The position numbers and the translations under genes were made by a program. This document shows positions 17,608 to 27,282 of a DNA stretch of 64,000 bases, piece by piece; position 1 is the stretch's first letter; every line of letters starts with the position of its first letter. The notes under the pieces were generated by a model. That model had not been told where the DNA came from, made no database searches, and worked only from the letters and a program-made list of their open reading frames with translations. Origin of the DNA: Methylocapsa sp. S129 (GTDB lineage: Bacteria; Pseudomonadota; Alphaproteobacteria; Rhizobiales; Beijerinckiaceae). The DNA is taken from NCBI RefSeq assembly GCF_009765995.1, contig NZ_LMUI01000020.1, positions 196,039-260,038 on the forward strand, written 5' to 3'.

Positions 17608-19013
17608 AAGCCGAGGACGTCGCTGCACTTTTCGATGATCGCACAGGCTACGCGCTCGTAGACTTTGAAGAGGTTGGCTCGCCAGCCTATCGACTGACGA
17701 CGACGGTCCTCACTCTTCAGGCAAAGCATTATCCGGCGATCGATGAGTTCATCCTTAGGGCCGTCGATGTGGGTCTTGGCACGGTTGCGGACCTATCGGG
17801 TTTCCTTGGTGTCGACGAGCGCGTAATCGAGGCGAGCGCTTCCGGGCTTATTCGCGAGGACGATCTCACTGAGCGCGAGAGTGGCGTGCTGGTTCTCACG
17901 ACCAAGAGCCAGAAGGTTTTGCTTGGAGAGACGCCACTGAGGCCCAAAGAGCAATCGTTGGTGTTCCACTACGATGCCCTGACTCGTCGCCCAATCAGTG
18001 GAGTAGATCTCCGTCTTCTGGCTCCCAGGGAACTCAGAGAGCGTGGGATGCGGGAGGTCCGCGCTTACCCCCCAAAGAAGCCCGAGCCGGAGGACATCGA
18101 CGCGGACGAGTTGCAGAATGTCCTGCGCACCGTTGCGGGACGGACGGACGAACAGTTTCGCATTCTTCGGGTGCAGTCGGTGACGCGAGGGGCTGCGCTA
18201 TTCATTCCGGCTGTCATGCTTATCTACCGTAGGAATGACGGGGACGACGTCCGAGTCTCGTTTGCAATAGATGGACGACTCTCCGAAGAGCACGAGCGGG
18301 CATTCCTTGAGGCGGGTGGCCCCGCGAAGATGGGAATTGTCCAAGCGATATTAAGTTCCCCCGCGAAACCGCCATTGGCTGAACTGATTGGCGCCCAGCT
18401 TGCTCAATCCGTCGAAAAGTTACCGGACTCATCGAGCATATCGCGGAGCGTGCGAAACGCGGCAATCGCTCGGTTCAAAGCAGAGATTGCACAGAAGCGC
18501 GGTCTTCCGGCTCCCGCACCCGCCGAGCCGGCTCTCGATCACGTCGAGCCCGCCCGGCCCGTGCCGGTGTACGAGCACCCGAGGCTTCTCGAGATGGCTT
18601 TCGAAACAGCTATCAACCGAGTCATCTTGATTTCACCGTGGGTCACGGACGCGGTTGTCGACGTCGCTTTCATCAAGCGACTCCGCATGTGCCTGCAGCG
18701 CGGCGTCGTGGTCTATATCGGCTACGGCATTGGTGGGCCAGACGAACGAGAGACGGACGCGCTTCGAGAGCTGCAGAAGATCGCGAAGGCAGACGAACGA
18801 TTGACGCTCCTGAAACTCGGCGACACGCATGCGAAAGTGTTGATCAAGGACACCGACTGGTTCGTTACGACAAGCTTCAATTGGCTATCTTTCAAGGGAG
18901 ATCCGAAGCGGACATTTCGAGAGGAATGGGGTACCCAGGTCGGAGTACGGTCCGTAGTCGATAAATATGCTCTTGAGATCTTACAGCGCTTTCGCAGCAA
19001 CCCGGCCCCGTAG
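17604..19013 (+). CDS. mkoB: PLD-family nuclease, Mokosh MkoB-like
   Basis: 469 residues, start fixed by the ATGA overlap with the kinase-helicase. The N-terminal part (about 30-100) looks like a winged helix (TVADLSGFLGVDERVIEAS); residues 100-320 are uncharacterised. The C-terminal PLD domain begins at ILISPWVTDAVVDVAF and carries one HxK(x)4D motif, HAKVLIKD (His409, Lys411, Asp416), followed by TTSFNWLSFKGD. With one motif per chain, a dimer would be needed to build the active site. In Mokosh the PLD protein is the predicted effector nuclease acting on RNA or DNA recognised by the helicase. Nuclease activity is family knowledge, not shown by this sequence. Confidence 0.8.
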   Translation: MKAEDVAALFDDRTGYALVDFEEVGSPAYRLTTTVLTLQAKHYPAIDEFILRAVDVGLGTVADLSGFLGVDERVIEASASGLIREDDLTERESGVLVLTTKSQKVLLGETPLRPKEQSLVFHYDALTRRPISGVDLRLLAPRELRERGMREVRAYPPKKPEPEDIDADELQNVLRTVAGRTDEQFRILRVQSVTRGAALFIPAVMLIYRRNDGDDVRVSFAIDGRLSEEHERAFLEAGGPAKMGIVQAILSSPAKPPLAELIGAQLAQSVEKLPDSSSISRSVRNAAIARFKAEIAQKRGLPAPAPAEPALDHVEPARPVPVYEHPRLLEMAFETAINRVILISPWVTDAVVDVAFIKRLRMCLQRGVVVYIGYGIGGPDERETDALRELQKIAKADERLTLLKLGDTHAKVLIKDTDWFVTTSFNWLSFKGDPKRTFREEWGTQVGVRSVVDKYALEILQRFRSNPAP

Positions 19014-19715
19014 GTGACTGACGTGTTTCAGGCTTGGGGAACGACAAAGCGCGGCCACCGGTCCGAGAACCAAGACAGATTCAGCTTGGCCGGCCTGAAA
19101 TCAGGTGACACCGAGGCCCCGCTATTCCGACACGGCCGACTCGTCGAAGCGGGTGTCGCCTTCGTGGTCGCGGATGGCGTTGGCGGCAGCGAAGGTGGCC
19201 GATGGGCAGCCGAACAGGCGGTCGATTGCATTGGGTCTATGACTTACGCCCCTAATTCTCGGCTAACCGTCGAGCGCGCAATAGCAAACACCTCCGCTAT
19301 TATCCGGTCTAGTGCCACAAAAGAGTGGCGACCTGCGACCACTGCAGCAGGAGTTACCCTCAGTCAAGGACGCGTCGTCGTGTTCAACATCGGGGACTCC
19401 CGCGTATATGGATTGGACGATGATGGGGCCACGCAGCTCACGATCGATCATAGATCGATGGCCGACCCCCGAGCTATCACTCGGTTCCTCGGTGGCGCGC
19501 ACTCGCAGTCAATTCCGGATACTACGGAACCTGCCCTCACTGACTGGAAGGGCTTCTTGATCTGCACTGACGGGTTCTATGGTCACTTGACAAAGGTTGA
19601 TCTTCAATTGGTCCGGAAGGTAGATCCCGCAGTCGCTATAGAAACCCTGATGGACCTTGCCCTTGAGCGGGGCAGCAGCGACAACCTCACAGCGGTCTAC
19701 GTAATCTCCAGCTAA
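19014..19715 (+). CDS. PP2C-family Ser/Thr protein phosphatase linked to the defence operon
   Basis: 233 residues. GTG start immediately follows the PLD stop codon (no gap), so translation is coupled. All PP2C metal-site motifs are present: RSENQDRF (Asp21), VVADGVGG (Asp54), NIGDSRVYG, ICTDGFYG (Asp186) and GSSDNLTAV (Asp223). It would remove phosphate from Ser/Thr, most simply from the kinase-helicase or its targets. A phosphatase is not part of the published two-gene Mokosh type I description as I know it. Kinase-phosphatase pairing occurs in other defence loci such as TerY-P, but no VWA protein is present here. Confidence 0.85.
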   Translation: MTDVFQAWGTTKRGHRSENQDRFSLAGLKSGDTEAPLFRHGRLVEAGVAFVVADGVGGSEGGRWAAEQAVDCIGSMTYAPNSRLTVERAIANTSAIIRSSATKEWRPATTAAGVTLSQGRVVVFNIGDSRVYGLDDDGATQLTIDHRSMADPRAITRFLGGAHSQSIPDTTEPALTDWKGFLICTDGFYGHLTKVDLQLVRKVDPAVAIETLMDLALERGSSDNLTAVYVISS

Positions 19716-19965
19716 TTTCGTGCTCGCCAATATCCCACTCTCGGGTCAATCGCGGATTTCCAGCGCGCCAACCCGCAGCGCGCACGATTTGCGGTTTCGG
19801 CAATTGACATGGCGTTCGCCCGCGATCCGTATCCTCTGAGCACGGCAATATGCTACGTAGCAACGCCCAAGCCATCCGATTTTACACGCCGGGGCGTCCC
19901 CGTCTACGAGCTTTGTACATTTGGGCTTGCTCTCTACCCTCACCTACCGTTGATACTTGGTCGCG

Positions 19966-21951
19966 ATGCATGCGACCAAGATCCTTTGGAGCCAGCTTCT
20001 CCTTGTCAGCGCCGTCGCGCTGGCCTTCGTCTGGGGCGCGACGGAATGGGTCGCGTGGCGTCTGGCCTTCCAACCGCAGCTCGGCCGTCCCTGGTTCAGG
20101 CTTCTCGGCTGGGCGGTCTATCAACCCGCGGCCTTCTTCTGGTGGTGGTTTGCCTACGACGCCTACGCGCGCGATATCTTCGTCGAAGGCGCCTATATCG
20201 CTGCGTCGGGCGGGTTCGCATCGATCGTCATCGCGATCGCGATGTCTGTCTGGCGGGCGCGGGAAGCAAAGCGCGTCACCACCTATGGATCGGCGCGCTG
20301 GGCGGAAGCGCAAGAGGTCCGCGGCGCTGATCTTCTCGGAACCGACGGCGTGCTGCTCGGCCGCTGGGGCGACGAATACCTTCGCCATGACGGCCCCGAG
20401 CATGTCCTGTGCTTCGCGCCGACACGATCCGGCAAGGGCGTCGGTCTCGTGGTTCCCACGCTTCTCACCTGGCCCGGCTCGGCGATCGTCCACGACATCA
20501 AGGGCGAAAACTGGACTCTGACGGCCGGCTGGCGCGCGCACTTCGGTCGGGTGCTTCTGTTCGATCCAACCAATGTGTTGAGCGCTGCCTACAATCCTCT
20601 GCTGGAAGTCCGGCGCGGCGAGTGGGAAGTCCGCGACGTCCAGAACATCGCCGACGTGTTGGTCGATCCCGAGGGCGCATTGGAGCGTCGCAATCATTGG
20701 GAAAAGACTAGCCATTCACTCCTCGTCGGCGCGATTCTGCATGTCCTTTATGCCGAGGCAGACAAGACGCTCGCCGGCGTCGCCAATTTCTTGTCCGATC
20801 CACGCCGCCCGATCGAGACGACCCTGCGCGCGATGATGACAACGCCGCATTTGGGCGAGCGCGGCGTCCATCCGGTCGTTGCCAGCTCGGCGCGCGAGCT
20901 CCTCAACAAAAGCGACAACGAGCGCTCCGGCGTCCTGTCGACGGCGATGTCGTTCCTCGGCCTCTATCGCGACCCCGTCGTCGCGACCGTCACGCGGCAA
21001 TGCGATTGGCGCATCCGCGACCTCGTCGAGGGGAAGGCGCCCGCTAGCCTGTATCTTGTGGTGCCGCCGTCCGACATCAGCCGCACCAAGCCGCTCGTGC
21101 GATTAATCCTCAACCAGATCGGCCGCCGTCTGACCGAAGAGTTGGAATCGAAGGGTCGCCGTCATCGGCTCCTGCTGATGTTGGACGAGTTCCCAGCGCT
21201 CGGCCGACTCGACTTCTTCGAGAGTGCGCTCGCCTTCATGGCTGGCTACGGCCTGAAGAGCTTCCTGATTGCCCAGTCGCTGAACCAAATCGAGAAGGCA
21301 TATGGCCAGAACAATTCGATCCTCGACAATTGCCATGTCCGCGTGAGCTTCGCGACCAACGACGAGCGGACGGCCAAACGTGTGTCGGACGCGCTCGGCA
21401 CGGCGACCGAGATGCGCGCGATGAAGAACTATGCCGGCCATCGGCTCAGCCCCTGGCTTGGCCATTTGATGGTGTCGCGCCAGGAGACGGCGCGGCCCTT
21501 GCTGACCCCAGGCGAAGTGATGCAGTTGCCGCCAGAGGACGAACTCGTGCTGGTCTCCGGCTGTAATCCGATCCGGGCGAAGAAGGCGCGCTATTTCGAG
21601 GATGCGGAGATGAGAGTGCGCATCCTGCCGCCGCCTATCCTCGAGTCTCCCAAGGGTTCGTTCGGTCCGAGCATTCCGACGGGCCCGGGCCAAGGCGATT
21701 GGACCGGCGCCCTCGTCGCGGCGCCAGCGGCCGCCTCGACCGAAGACCCAGCTAACGGCGGCATCCGCCGTGAGCCGGAGTTGCCGGAGCACGAGGACAT
21801 TGCGCCGGCGCCGAAGAGCTCCCTTCACGAATTCGAGCCGATCGAAGACGAACCCGACGACGAAGCGCAGCGCCTCCACGCCATGCAGCGCAATTTCGGC
21901 AATGCCGTCCGACAAGCTCCGCTCGATCCCGGCGACGACCTGCGGATGTGA
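19966..21951 (+). CDS. traG: TraG/VirD4-family coupling protein
   Basis: 661 residues from MHATKILWSQLLL. Two N-terminal membrane helices (about 7-26 and 40-90 region) anchor it in the inner membrane. Walker A is APTRSGKG (151-158) and LLLMLDEFPALGRLDFFE contains the Walker B. The family segments HDIKGENW, FDPTNVLSAAYNPL and IAQSLNQIEKAYG are all present. This ATPase hands the relaxosome to the Trb channel. It is separated from the relaxase by the defence operon but keeps its position ahead of the CopG-like and trb genes. A TTG three codons upstream is the only alternative start. Confidence 0.95.
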   Translation: MHATKILWSQLLLVSAVALAFVWGATEWVAWRLAFQPQLGRPWFRLLGWAVYQPAAFFWWWFAYDAYARDIFVEGAYIAASGGFASIVIAIAMSVWRAREAKRVTTYGSARWAEAQEVRGADLLGTDGVLLGRWGDEYLRHDGPEHVLCFAPTRSGKGVGLVVPTLLTWPGSAIVHDIKGENWTLTAGWRAHFGRVLLFDPTNVLSAAYNPLLEVRRGEWEVRDVQNIADVLVDPEGALERRNHWEKTSHSLLVGAILHVLYAEADKTLAGVANFLSDPRRPIETTLRAMMTTPHLGERGVHPVVASSARELLNKSDNERSGVLSTAMSFLGLYRDPVVATVTRQCDWRIRDLVEGKAPASLYLVVPPSDISRTKPLVRLILNQIGRRLTEELESKGRRHRLLLMLDEFPALGRLDFFESALAFMAGYGLKSFLIAQSLNQIEKAYGQNNSILDNCHVRVSFATNDERTAKRVSDALGTATEMRAMKNYAGHRLSPWLGHLMVSRQETARPLLTPGEVMQLPPEDELVLVSGCNPIRAKKARYFEDAEMRVRILPPPILESPKGSFGPSIPTGPGQGDWTGALVAAPAAASTEDPANGGIRREPELPEHEDIAPAPKSSLHEFEPIEDEPDDEAQRLHAMQRNFGNAVRQAPLDPGDDLRM

Positions 21952-21957
21952 CGCCAG

Positions 21958-22398
21958 ATGCGCACCAAGCATACGTTCCGCCTGCCGCCCGATCTCGCGG
22001 GCAAACTTGCCGACTATGCCGCCAGGAAAGGCGTGCCGCAGGCGCTGGTGGTCGAGGCTGCGCTCGCCTCTCATCTGTCGCCCGACGGGGCCGATCGCCT
22101 GGAGGCGGCGCTGGCGCGGCGGCTCGATCGAATGACGCGACACCTCGAGCGTCTCGAGCGCCATGTCACGATCTCGAACGAGGCCTTGGCGGTCTTCGTA
22201 CGCTTCTGGCTGACCAGCACGCCGCCCCTGCCTGACACGGCGCTGCCCGCCGCCCAGGCGAAGGGCCGAGAGCGGTATGAGGGCTTCGTGGAGGCCCTGG
22301 GTCGGCGATTGGCGCGAGGGCGAACGCTCTCAGACGAGATTGTCGCCGATGTCGATCCCACGCGGTCGGCGACCGCTAAAGCGACCGAGCCGTCATAG
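21958..22398 (+). CDS. CopG/RHH-family protein between traG and trbB
   Basis: 146 residues. MRTKHTFRLPPDLAGKLADY followed by AARKGVPQALVVEAALASHL is a classic ribbon-helix-helix DNA-binding domain (residues 1-42). The rest is Arg/Glu-rich helix (RLDRMTRHLERLERHV) that may oligomerise. The gene lies 6 bases after traG and is present at this position in related ICEs, where it is thought to regulate transfer genes. No direct evidence here for an operator. Confidence 0.8.
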   Translation: MRTKHTFRLPPDLAGKLADYAARKGVPQALVVEAALASHLSPDGADRLEAALARRLDRMTRHLERLERHVTISNEALAVFVRFWLTSTPPLPDTALPAAQAKGRERYEGFVEALGRRLARGRTLSDEIVADVDPTRSATAKATEPS

Positions 22399-22539
22399 CC
22401 CTTGATTCCGCCGTCCTCCTGTCTTTCTACGCCACGGCCCTACTCTCCTCATGAGCTTGTTGCTCTTCCCCGCTTTCGGCCCTTTTTAGTCGACCCGCTG
22501 ATCCATCGCCTGAATGAGGCGAGATTGCGGGGATTCCGG

Positions 22540-23505
22540 TTGACTGCCATTCCTTTTCGATCCGAAGCCTTCGCCCGCGGCGCGCGCATGCTGCGCACGG
22601 CGCTTGGACCTGCAATCGCCGGTTATCTCGAAGACCCCAGCATCGTCGAAGTGATGCTCAATCCCGACGGCCGGCTCTGGATTGATCGATTGTCCGGAGG
22701 ATTGGAGGACACCGGCTGTCGCATCGCGCCGGCGGACGCCGAGCGCATTCTTCGACTTGTCGCGCATCATGTCGGCGTCGAGGTTCATTCGGGATCGCCG
22801 CGCGTCTCGGCCGAGCTGCCGGAAAGCGGGGAGCGGTTCGAGGGCCTAGTTCCCCCTGTGGCGGCGGCGCCATGCTTTGCGATCCGCCGCCCGGCGGTCG
22901 CGGTGTTCACTCTTGGCGACTATGTCGCGGCCGGCATCATGACCGAGGCGCAGGCGGAGTTGCTGCGCGTCGGCGTTCGCGAGCGCAAGAACATTCTCGT
23001 CGCCGGCGGCACCTCGACCGGCAAGACCACCTTGGTCAACGCGCTCCTCGCGGAAGTCGCCAAGACCAATGACCGCGTGGTGCTGATCGAGGATACCCGC
23101 GAGCTGCAATGCGCCGCGCCGAACCTGGTCGCGCTGCGCACCAAGGACGGCGCGGCCTCGCTCTCCGATCTCGTGCGCTCAGCGCTCCGGTTGCGGCCGG
23201 ACCGCATACCCGTGGGCGAGGTCCGTGGCGCCGAAGCGCTCGATCTTCTGAAGGCTTGGGGCACCGGCCATCCCGGCGGCGTCGGCACGCTGCACGCTGG
23301 CTCCGCGATCGGCGCGCTGCGCCGCCTCGAGCAGCTCATCCAGGAGGCGGTCGTCACCGTCCCACGAGCCCTCATCGCCGAAACGATCGACCTGATCGCC
23401 GTCCTCGCAGGCCGCGGCTCCGCTCGCAGGCTCGCCGAATTGGCCGCGGTGAGAGGGCTGAGTTCGAGCGGAGACTACGTGCTTTCATCCGCAGGAGAAC
23501 CATGA
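22540..23505 (+). CDS. trbB: TrbB, VirB11-type secretion ATPase
   Basis: 321 residues if started at TTG 22540, which gives the normal family length; the frame is open back to 22402. [15 protein letters not shown] belongs to the N-terminal domain. The ATPase domain has GGTSTGKT (Walker A, 156-163), [10 protein letters not shown] (Asp box), [19 protein letters not shown] (Walker B) and [13 protein letters not shown] (His box). A hexameric cytoplasmic motor of the conjugative channel. Overlaps trbC by ATGA. Confidence 0.9.
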   Translation: MTAIPFRSEAFARGARMLRTALGPAIAGYLEDPSIVEVMLNPDGRLWIDRLSGGLEDTGCRIAPADAERILRLVAHHVGVEVHSGSPRVSAELPESGERFEGLVPPVAAAPCFAIRRPAVAVFTLGDYVAAGIMTEAQAELLRVGVRERKNILVAGGTSTGKTTLVNALLAEVAKTNDRVVLIEDTRELQCAAPNLVALRTKDGAASLSDLVRSALRLRPDRIPVGEVRGAEALDLLKAWGTGHPGGVGTLHAGSAIGALRRLEQLIQEAVVTVPRALIAETIDLIAVLAGRGSARRLAELAAVRGLSSSGDYVLSSAGEP

Positions 23506-23831
23506 TGCCGCTCTTCCAAAGTCTGCGCCATCGGCTGGCGGCAGCGTCCGCTTTCGTCGCCGTGATTATTGTCACGGGACCTGCCTTCGCTGCCGGTTCG
23601 AACATGCCGTGGGAGCAGCCCCTCAATCAGATCCTGGAATCGATCCAAGGTCCCGTTGCGAAGGTCATGTCGGTGATCGTCATCATCATCACCGGTCTGA
23701 CGCTGGCCTTCGGTGAAAGCTCGGGCGGCTTTCGGCGGCTGATCCAGATCGTGTTCGGCCTGTCGATCGCCTTCGCGGCGAGTTCCTTCTTTTTGTCCTT
23801 CTTCCAGTTCGGCGGCGGAGTGCTGATCTGA
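23502..23831 (+). CDS. trbC: TrbC pilin precursor (VirB2-like)
   Basis: 109 residues: an N-terminal signal sequence (cleavage predicted near FA-AGSN, residue 31), then two hydrophobic helices (about 52-70 and 82-102). This is the layout of TrbC, which TraF trims and cyclises into pilus subunits. The first ATG (23502) overlaps the trbB stop and a second follows at once. Confidence 0.85.
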   Translation: MMPLFQSLRHRLAAASAFVAVIIVTGPAFAAGSNMPWEQPLNQILESIQGPVAKVMSVIVIIITGLTLAFGESSGGFRRLIQIVFGLSIAFAASSFFLSFFQFGGGVLI

Positions 23832-24100
23832 TGGAACGGGCTGAATCCATCGCCGGCTTCTACGCGCCCGTCCATCGCGCCCTCACCGAACCGATTCTAC
23901 TCGGCGGCGCGCCACGGGCCGTGGCCATCATCAACGGCACGCTCGCCGCCGCGGTTGGGCTCGGGCTTCGCCTCTGGATCGTCGGCGCGGCGATTTGGCT
24001 GGTCGGCCATCTCGCCGCGGTCTGGGCCGCCAAGCGCGATCCCGCCTTCGTCGACGTGGTGCGCCGTCATCTGCGCTACCCCCAACACATGACCGCGTGA
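23831..24100 (+). CDS. trbD: TrbD (VirB3-like) inner-membrane protein
   Basis: 89 residues. YAPVHRALTEPILLGGAPR is the typical start of TrbD/VirB3 proteins, followed by two membrane helices between residues about 30 and 67. Associates with the TrbE ATPase in the inner-membrane platform. The ATG shares its A with the trbC stop. Confidence 0.85.
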   Translation: MERAESIAGFYAPVHRALTEPILLGGAPRAVAIINGTLAAAVGLGLRLWIVGAAIWLVGHLAAVWAAKRDPAFVDVVRRHLRYPQHMTA

Positions 24101-24109
24101 GGCGTTGGG

Positions 24110-26545
24110 ATGATGAACCTCGCCGAATACCGCCGCCGATCTCAGACCCTTGCCGACTTCCTCCCCTGGGCGGCGCTTGTCGAGAAGGGCGTCATCCTGA
24201 ACAAGGACGGCTCGTTCCAGCGCAGCGCGCGGTTTCGAGGGCCTGATCTCGATTCCGCGACCTCGGCCGAGCTCGTCGCAATTACGGGTCGCCTGAACAA
24301 CGCACTACGCCGTTTGGGCTCGGGCTGGGCGATCTTCGTCGAGGCGCAGCGCTTACCTGGCAACAGCTATCCCGAAAGCGTCTTTCCGGACGCCGCTTCG
24401 AGGCTGGTCGACGCCGAGCGTCGGGCGCAGTTCGAGGAAGAAGGCGCCCATTTCGAGAGCCAGTACTTTCTGACACTGGTTTGGCTACCGCCGGCCGAGG
24501 ACGCCGCACGCGCCGAGGCGTGGCTCTACGAGAACCGCGCCCGTGGCGGCGCCGATTGGCGCGGCGCGCTCACTGGCTTCATCGACCGCACCGACCGCGT
24601 GCTAGCGCTGATCGAAGGTTTCATGCCCGAGGCCGACTGGCTCGATGACGAGGAGACGCTGACCTACCTCCATTCCTGCATCTCGACGCGCCGCCAGCAG
24701 GTGCGCGTGCCTGAGACGCCGATGCATCTCGATGCCTTCCTGCCCGACGAGGAACTGATCGGCGGCCTCGAGCCGCGGCTGGGCGGCGCCAACCTGCGCA
24801 CGCTGACCATCATGGGCTTCCCGTCGCAGACCTGGCCGGGGCTGCTCGACGATCTCAACCGGCTCGCCTTCTCCTACCGCTGGTCAACGCGCGCGATCTG
24901 CCTCGACAAGACCGACGCGACCAAAGTGCTCGCCCGCATCCGTCGGCAATGGTTCGCCAAGCGCAAGTCGATCATGGCGATCCTGAAAGAGGTGATGACC
25001 AACGAGGCCTCGGTCCTGATGGACTCGGACGCCGCCAACAAGGCGCTCGACGCCGACCTGGCCTTGCAGGAGCTCGGCTCCGATCTCGTCGGCGAGGCCT
25101 ATGTCACCGCAACCGTGACGGTCTGGGACGAGGACGCGGGCGTCGCCGACGATCGGCTGCGCCTGATCGAGAAGACTGTCCAGGGTCGCGACTTCACCTG
25201 CATGCGCGAGACGGTGAATGCGATCGAGGCCTGGCTCGGCAGCCTACCCGGCCATGTCTACGCCAATGTCCGTCAGCCGCCGATCTCGACCTTGAATCTC
25301 GCCCATATGATGCCGTTCTCGGCGGTCTGGGCCGGGCCGGAACGGGATGAGCATTTCAAGGGCCCGCCATTGTTATTCGCGAAGACGGAAGGGGCGACGC
25401 CGTTCCGGTTCTCACTTCATGTCGGCGACGTCGGCCATGCCTTGATCGTCGGCCCGACGGGCGCGGGAAAGAGCGTGCTGCTGGCACTGATGGCGCTGCA
25501 GTTCCGCCGCTATCCCGGTTCGCAGATTTTCGCCTTCGACTTCGGCGGTTCGATCCGCGCCGCGGCGCTCGCCATGGGCGGCGACTGGCACGACCTCGGC
25601 GGCGCGCTGGCCGACGACGTCGCCGAGCCCGTCGCCTTGCAACCGCTCGCGCGGATTGACGACGCCGGCGAACGCGCCTGGGCGGCCGATTGGATCGCGA
25701 CGCTGCTCGCGCGCGAAACGGTTGTGATCACGCCGGAGCTCAAGGAGCATCTGTGGTCGGCGCTGACGTCGCTCAGTTCCGCGCCTGCGGCCGAGCGGAC
25801 CATCACCGGCCTGTCGGTTCTCCTGCAGTCGAACGCGCTGAAGCAGGCGTTGCAGCCCTATACCGTCGCCGGCCCTTGGGGCCGTTTGCTTGACGCCGAG
25901 GCCGAAAGGCTCGGCGAAGCCGAGGTCCAGGCTTTCGAGACCGAAGGCCTCATCGGCGCCGGCGCCGCGCCGACGGTCCTCTCCTATCTCTTCCATCGCA
26001 TCGAGGATCGCTTCGACGGGCGCCCCACGCTGCTCATGATCGACGAGGGCTGGCTCGCGCTCGACGACAAGGGCTTTGCGGGGCAGCTTCGCGAATGGCT
26101 GAAGACGCTCCGGAAGAAGAACGCCTCGGTGATCTTCGCCACGCAGTCGCTCGCCGACATCGACGGCTCGGCGATCGCGCCGGCAATCATCGAGAGCTGC
26201 CCGACCCGCATCTTCCTGCCCAACGAGCGCGCGCTGGAGCCGCAGATCGCGACCATCTATCGCCGCTTTGGCCTCAACGATCGCCAGATCGAAATCCTCA
26301 GCCTCGCGACGCCGAAGCGCGACTATTACTGCCAGTCCCGCCGTGGCAACCGCCTGTTCGATCTCGGCTTGAGCGAAGTCGCGCTCGCCTTCGCCGCCGC
26401 TTCTTCCAAGACCGACCAGGCTGCCATCGCGGAGGCGCTCGCCGCGCATGGCCGCGAAGGATTCGTCGCCGCGTGGCTTCGCGGCAAAGGCCTCGATTGG
26501 GCAGTGGACATGCTCGTCAATCCTGACCAGGAGATTCCCCAATGA
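24110..26545 (+). CDS. trbE: TrbE, VirB4-type secretion ATPase
   Basis: 811 residues, full length for TrbE. The N-terminal CagE/VirB4 domain starts NLAEYRRRSQTLADFLPWA. The ATPase domain has GPTGAGKS (448-455) and LLMIDEGW (Walker B, Asp645-Glu646), then FATQSLADIDGS and CPTRIFLPNERA. It is the main energiser of pilus assembly and substrate transfer at the inner membrane. The stop overlaps trbJ by ATGA. Confidence 0.95.
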   Translation: MMNLAEYRRRSQTLADFLPWAALVEKGVILNKDGSFQRSARFRGPDLDSATSAELVAITGRLNNALRRLGSGWAIFVEAQRLPGNSYPESVFPDAASRLVDAERRAQFEEEGAHFESQYFLTLVWLPPAEDAARAEAWLYENRARGGADWRGALTGFIDRTDRVLALIEGFMPEADWLDDEETLTYLHSCISTRRQQVRVPETPMHLDAFLPDEELIGGLEPRLGGANLRTLTIMGFPSQTWPGLLDDLNRLAFSYRWSTRAICLDKTDATKVLARIRRQWFAKRKSIMAILKEVMTNEASVLMDSDAANKALDADLALQELGSDLVGEAYVTATVTVWDEDAGVADDRLRLIEKTVQGRDFTCMRETVNAIEAWLGSLPGHVYANVRQPPISTLNLAHMMPFSAVWAGPERDEHFKGPPLLFAKTEGATPFRFSLHVGDVGHALIVGPTGAGKSVLLALMALQFRRYPGSQIFAFDFGGSIRAAALAMGGDWHDLGGALADDVAEPVALQPLARIDDAGERAWAADWIATLLARETVVITPELKEHLWSALTSLSSAPAAERTITGLSVLLQSNALKQALQPYTVAGPWGRLLDAEAERLGEAEVQAFETEGLIGAGAAPTVLSYLFHRIEDRFDGRPTLLMIDEGWLALDDKGFAGQLREWLKTLRKKNASVIFATQSLADIDGSAIAPAIIESCPTRIFLPNERALEPQIATIYRRFGLNDRQIEILSLATPKRDYYCQSRRGNRLFDLGLSEVALAFAAASSKTDQAAIAEALAAHGREGFVAAWLRGKGLDWAVDMLVNPDQEIPQ

Positions 26546-27282
26546 TCAATCATTTCCGCGCGGCGCTGCTCGCAGGCGCCGCGGCTCTCTCATTTGCCGC
26601 GACGGCCATCCCCGCCCACGCGCAATTGATCGTCTACGACCCGACGAACTTCTCGCAGAATGTCCTCACCGCCGCGCGCGAGCTGCAGCAGGTCAACAAC
26701 GAGATTCAGAGCCTCGAGAATCAAGCGACGTCGCTCATCAATCAGGCGAAGAACCTAGCGAGCCTGCCCTATTCGTCACTGGCACAGCTCCAGCAGTCGA
26801 TCACGAGAACCGAGCAGCTTCTCGCCCAGGCCCAGGGCATCGCGTATAGCGTCACCACCATCAACCAAGCGTTCACCCAGGCCTATCCCCAGAGCTACTC
26901 CAGCTCCACCTCCTCACAACAGCTCCTCGCCGCTGCGCAAACCCGGTGGCAGAACTCGCTTACCGGCTTTCAGAACGCCATGCAGGTGCAGGCGGGCGTC
27001 GTCCAGAACCTCGATACGACGCGCACGCAGATCAACGCCCTGACCTCTTCGAGCCAATCGGCATCTGGTGCGCTCCAGGCCGCCCAGTCCGGCAACCAGT
27101 TGATCGCCCTGCAAACGACGCAACTCGCCGATCTGACCGCGGTCATGGCGGCGATCGCCCACGCGCAGAGCCTGGAAGGCGCGCGCGTCGTCGCGAACCA
27201 GGCTCAGGCACAGCAGCAACTCACGAACTTTCTCAATTACGGCGGGGGCTACCAAGCCGGCTCCGCGCAGATGTTCCACTGA
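26542..27282 (+). CDS. trbJ: TrbJ (VirB5-like) periplasmic protein
   Basis: 246 residues: signal peptide cleaved after AHA (about residue 29), then QLIVYDPTNFSQNVLTAARE, the signature of TrbJ. The remainder is Gln/Ala/Ser-rich and helical (coiled-coil prone). TrbJ/VirB5 proteins sit at the pilus tip and help contact the recipient; P-type elements also use them in entry exclusion. It overlaps both neighbours. Confidence 0.9.
   Translation: MINHFRAALLAGAAALSFAATAIPAHAQLIVYDPTNFSQNVLTAARELQQVNNEIQSLENQATSLINQAKNLASLPYSSLAQLQQSITRTEQLLAQAQGIAYSVTTINQAFTQAYPQSYSSSTSSQQLLAAAQTRWQNSLTGFQNAMQVQAGVVQNLDTTRTQINALTSSSQSASGALQAAQSGNQLIALQTTQLADLTAVMAAIAHAQSLEGARVVANQAQAQQQLTNFLNYGGGYQAGSAQMFH

Noticed and set aside
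14170-19715. DISARM (helicase DrmA plus PLD protein DrmC) or TerY-P system
   Set aside because: No DrmB or methyltransferase, and the helicase is UPF1-like and fused to a kinase; TerY-P needs a VWA protein, absent here.
25412-26542. 376-codon minus-strand frame
   Set aside because: Antisense shadow of trbE.
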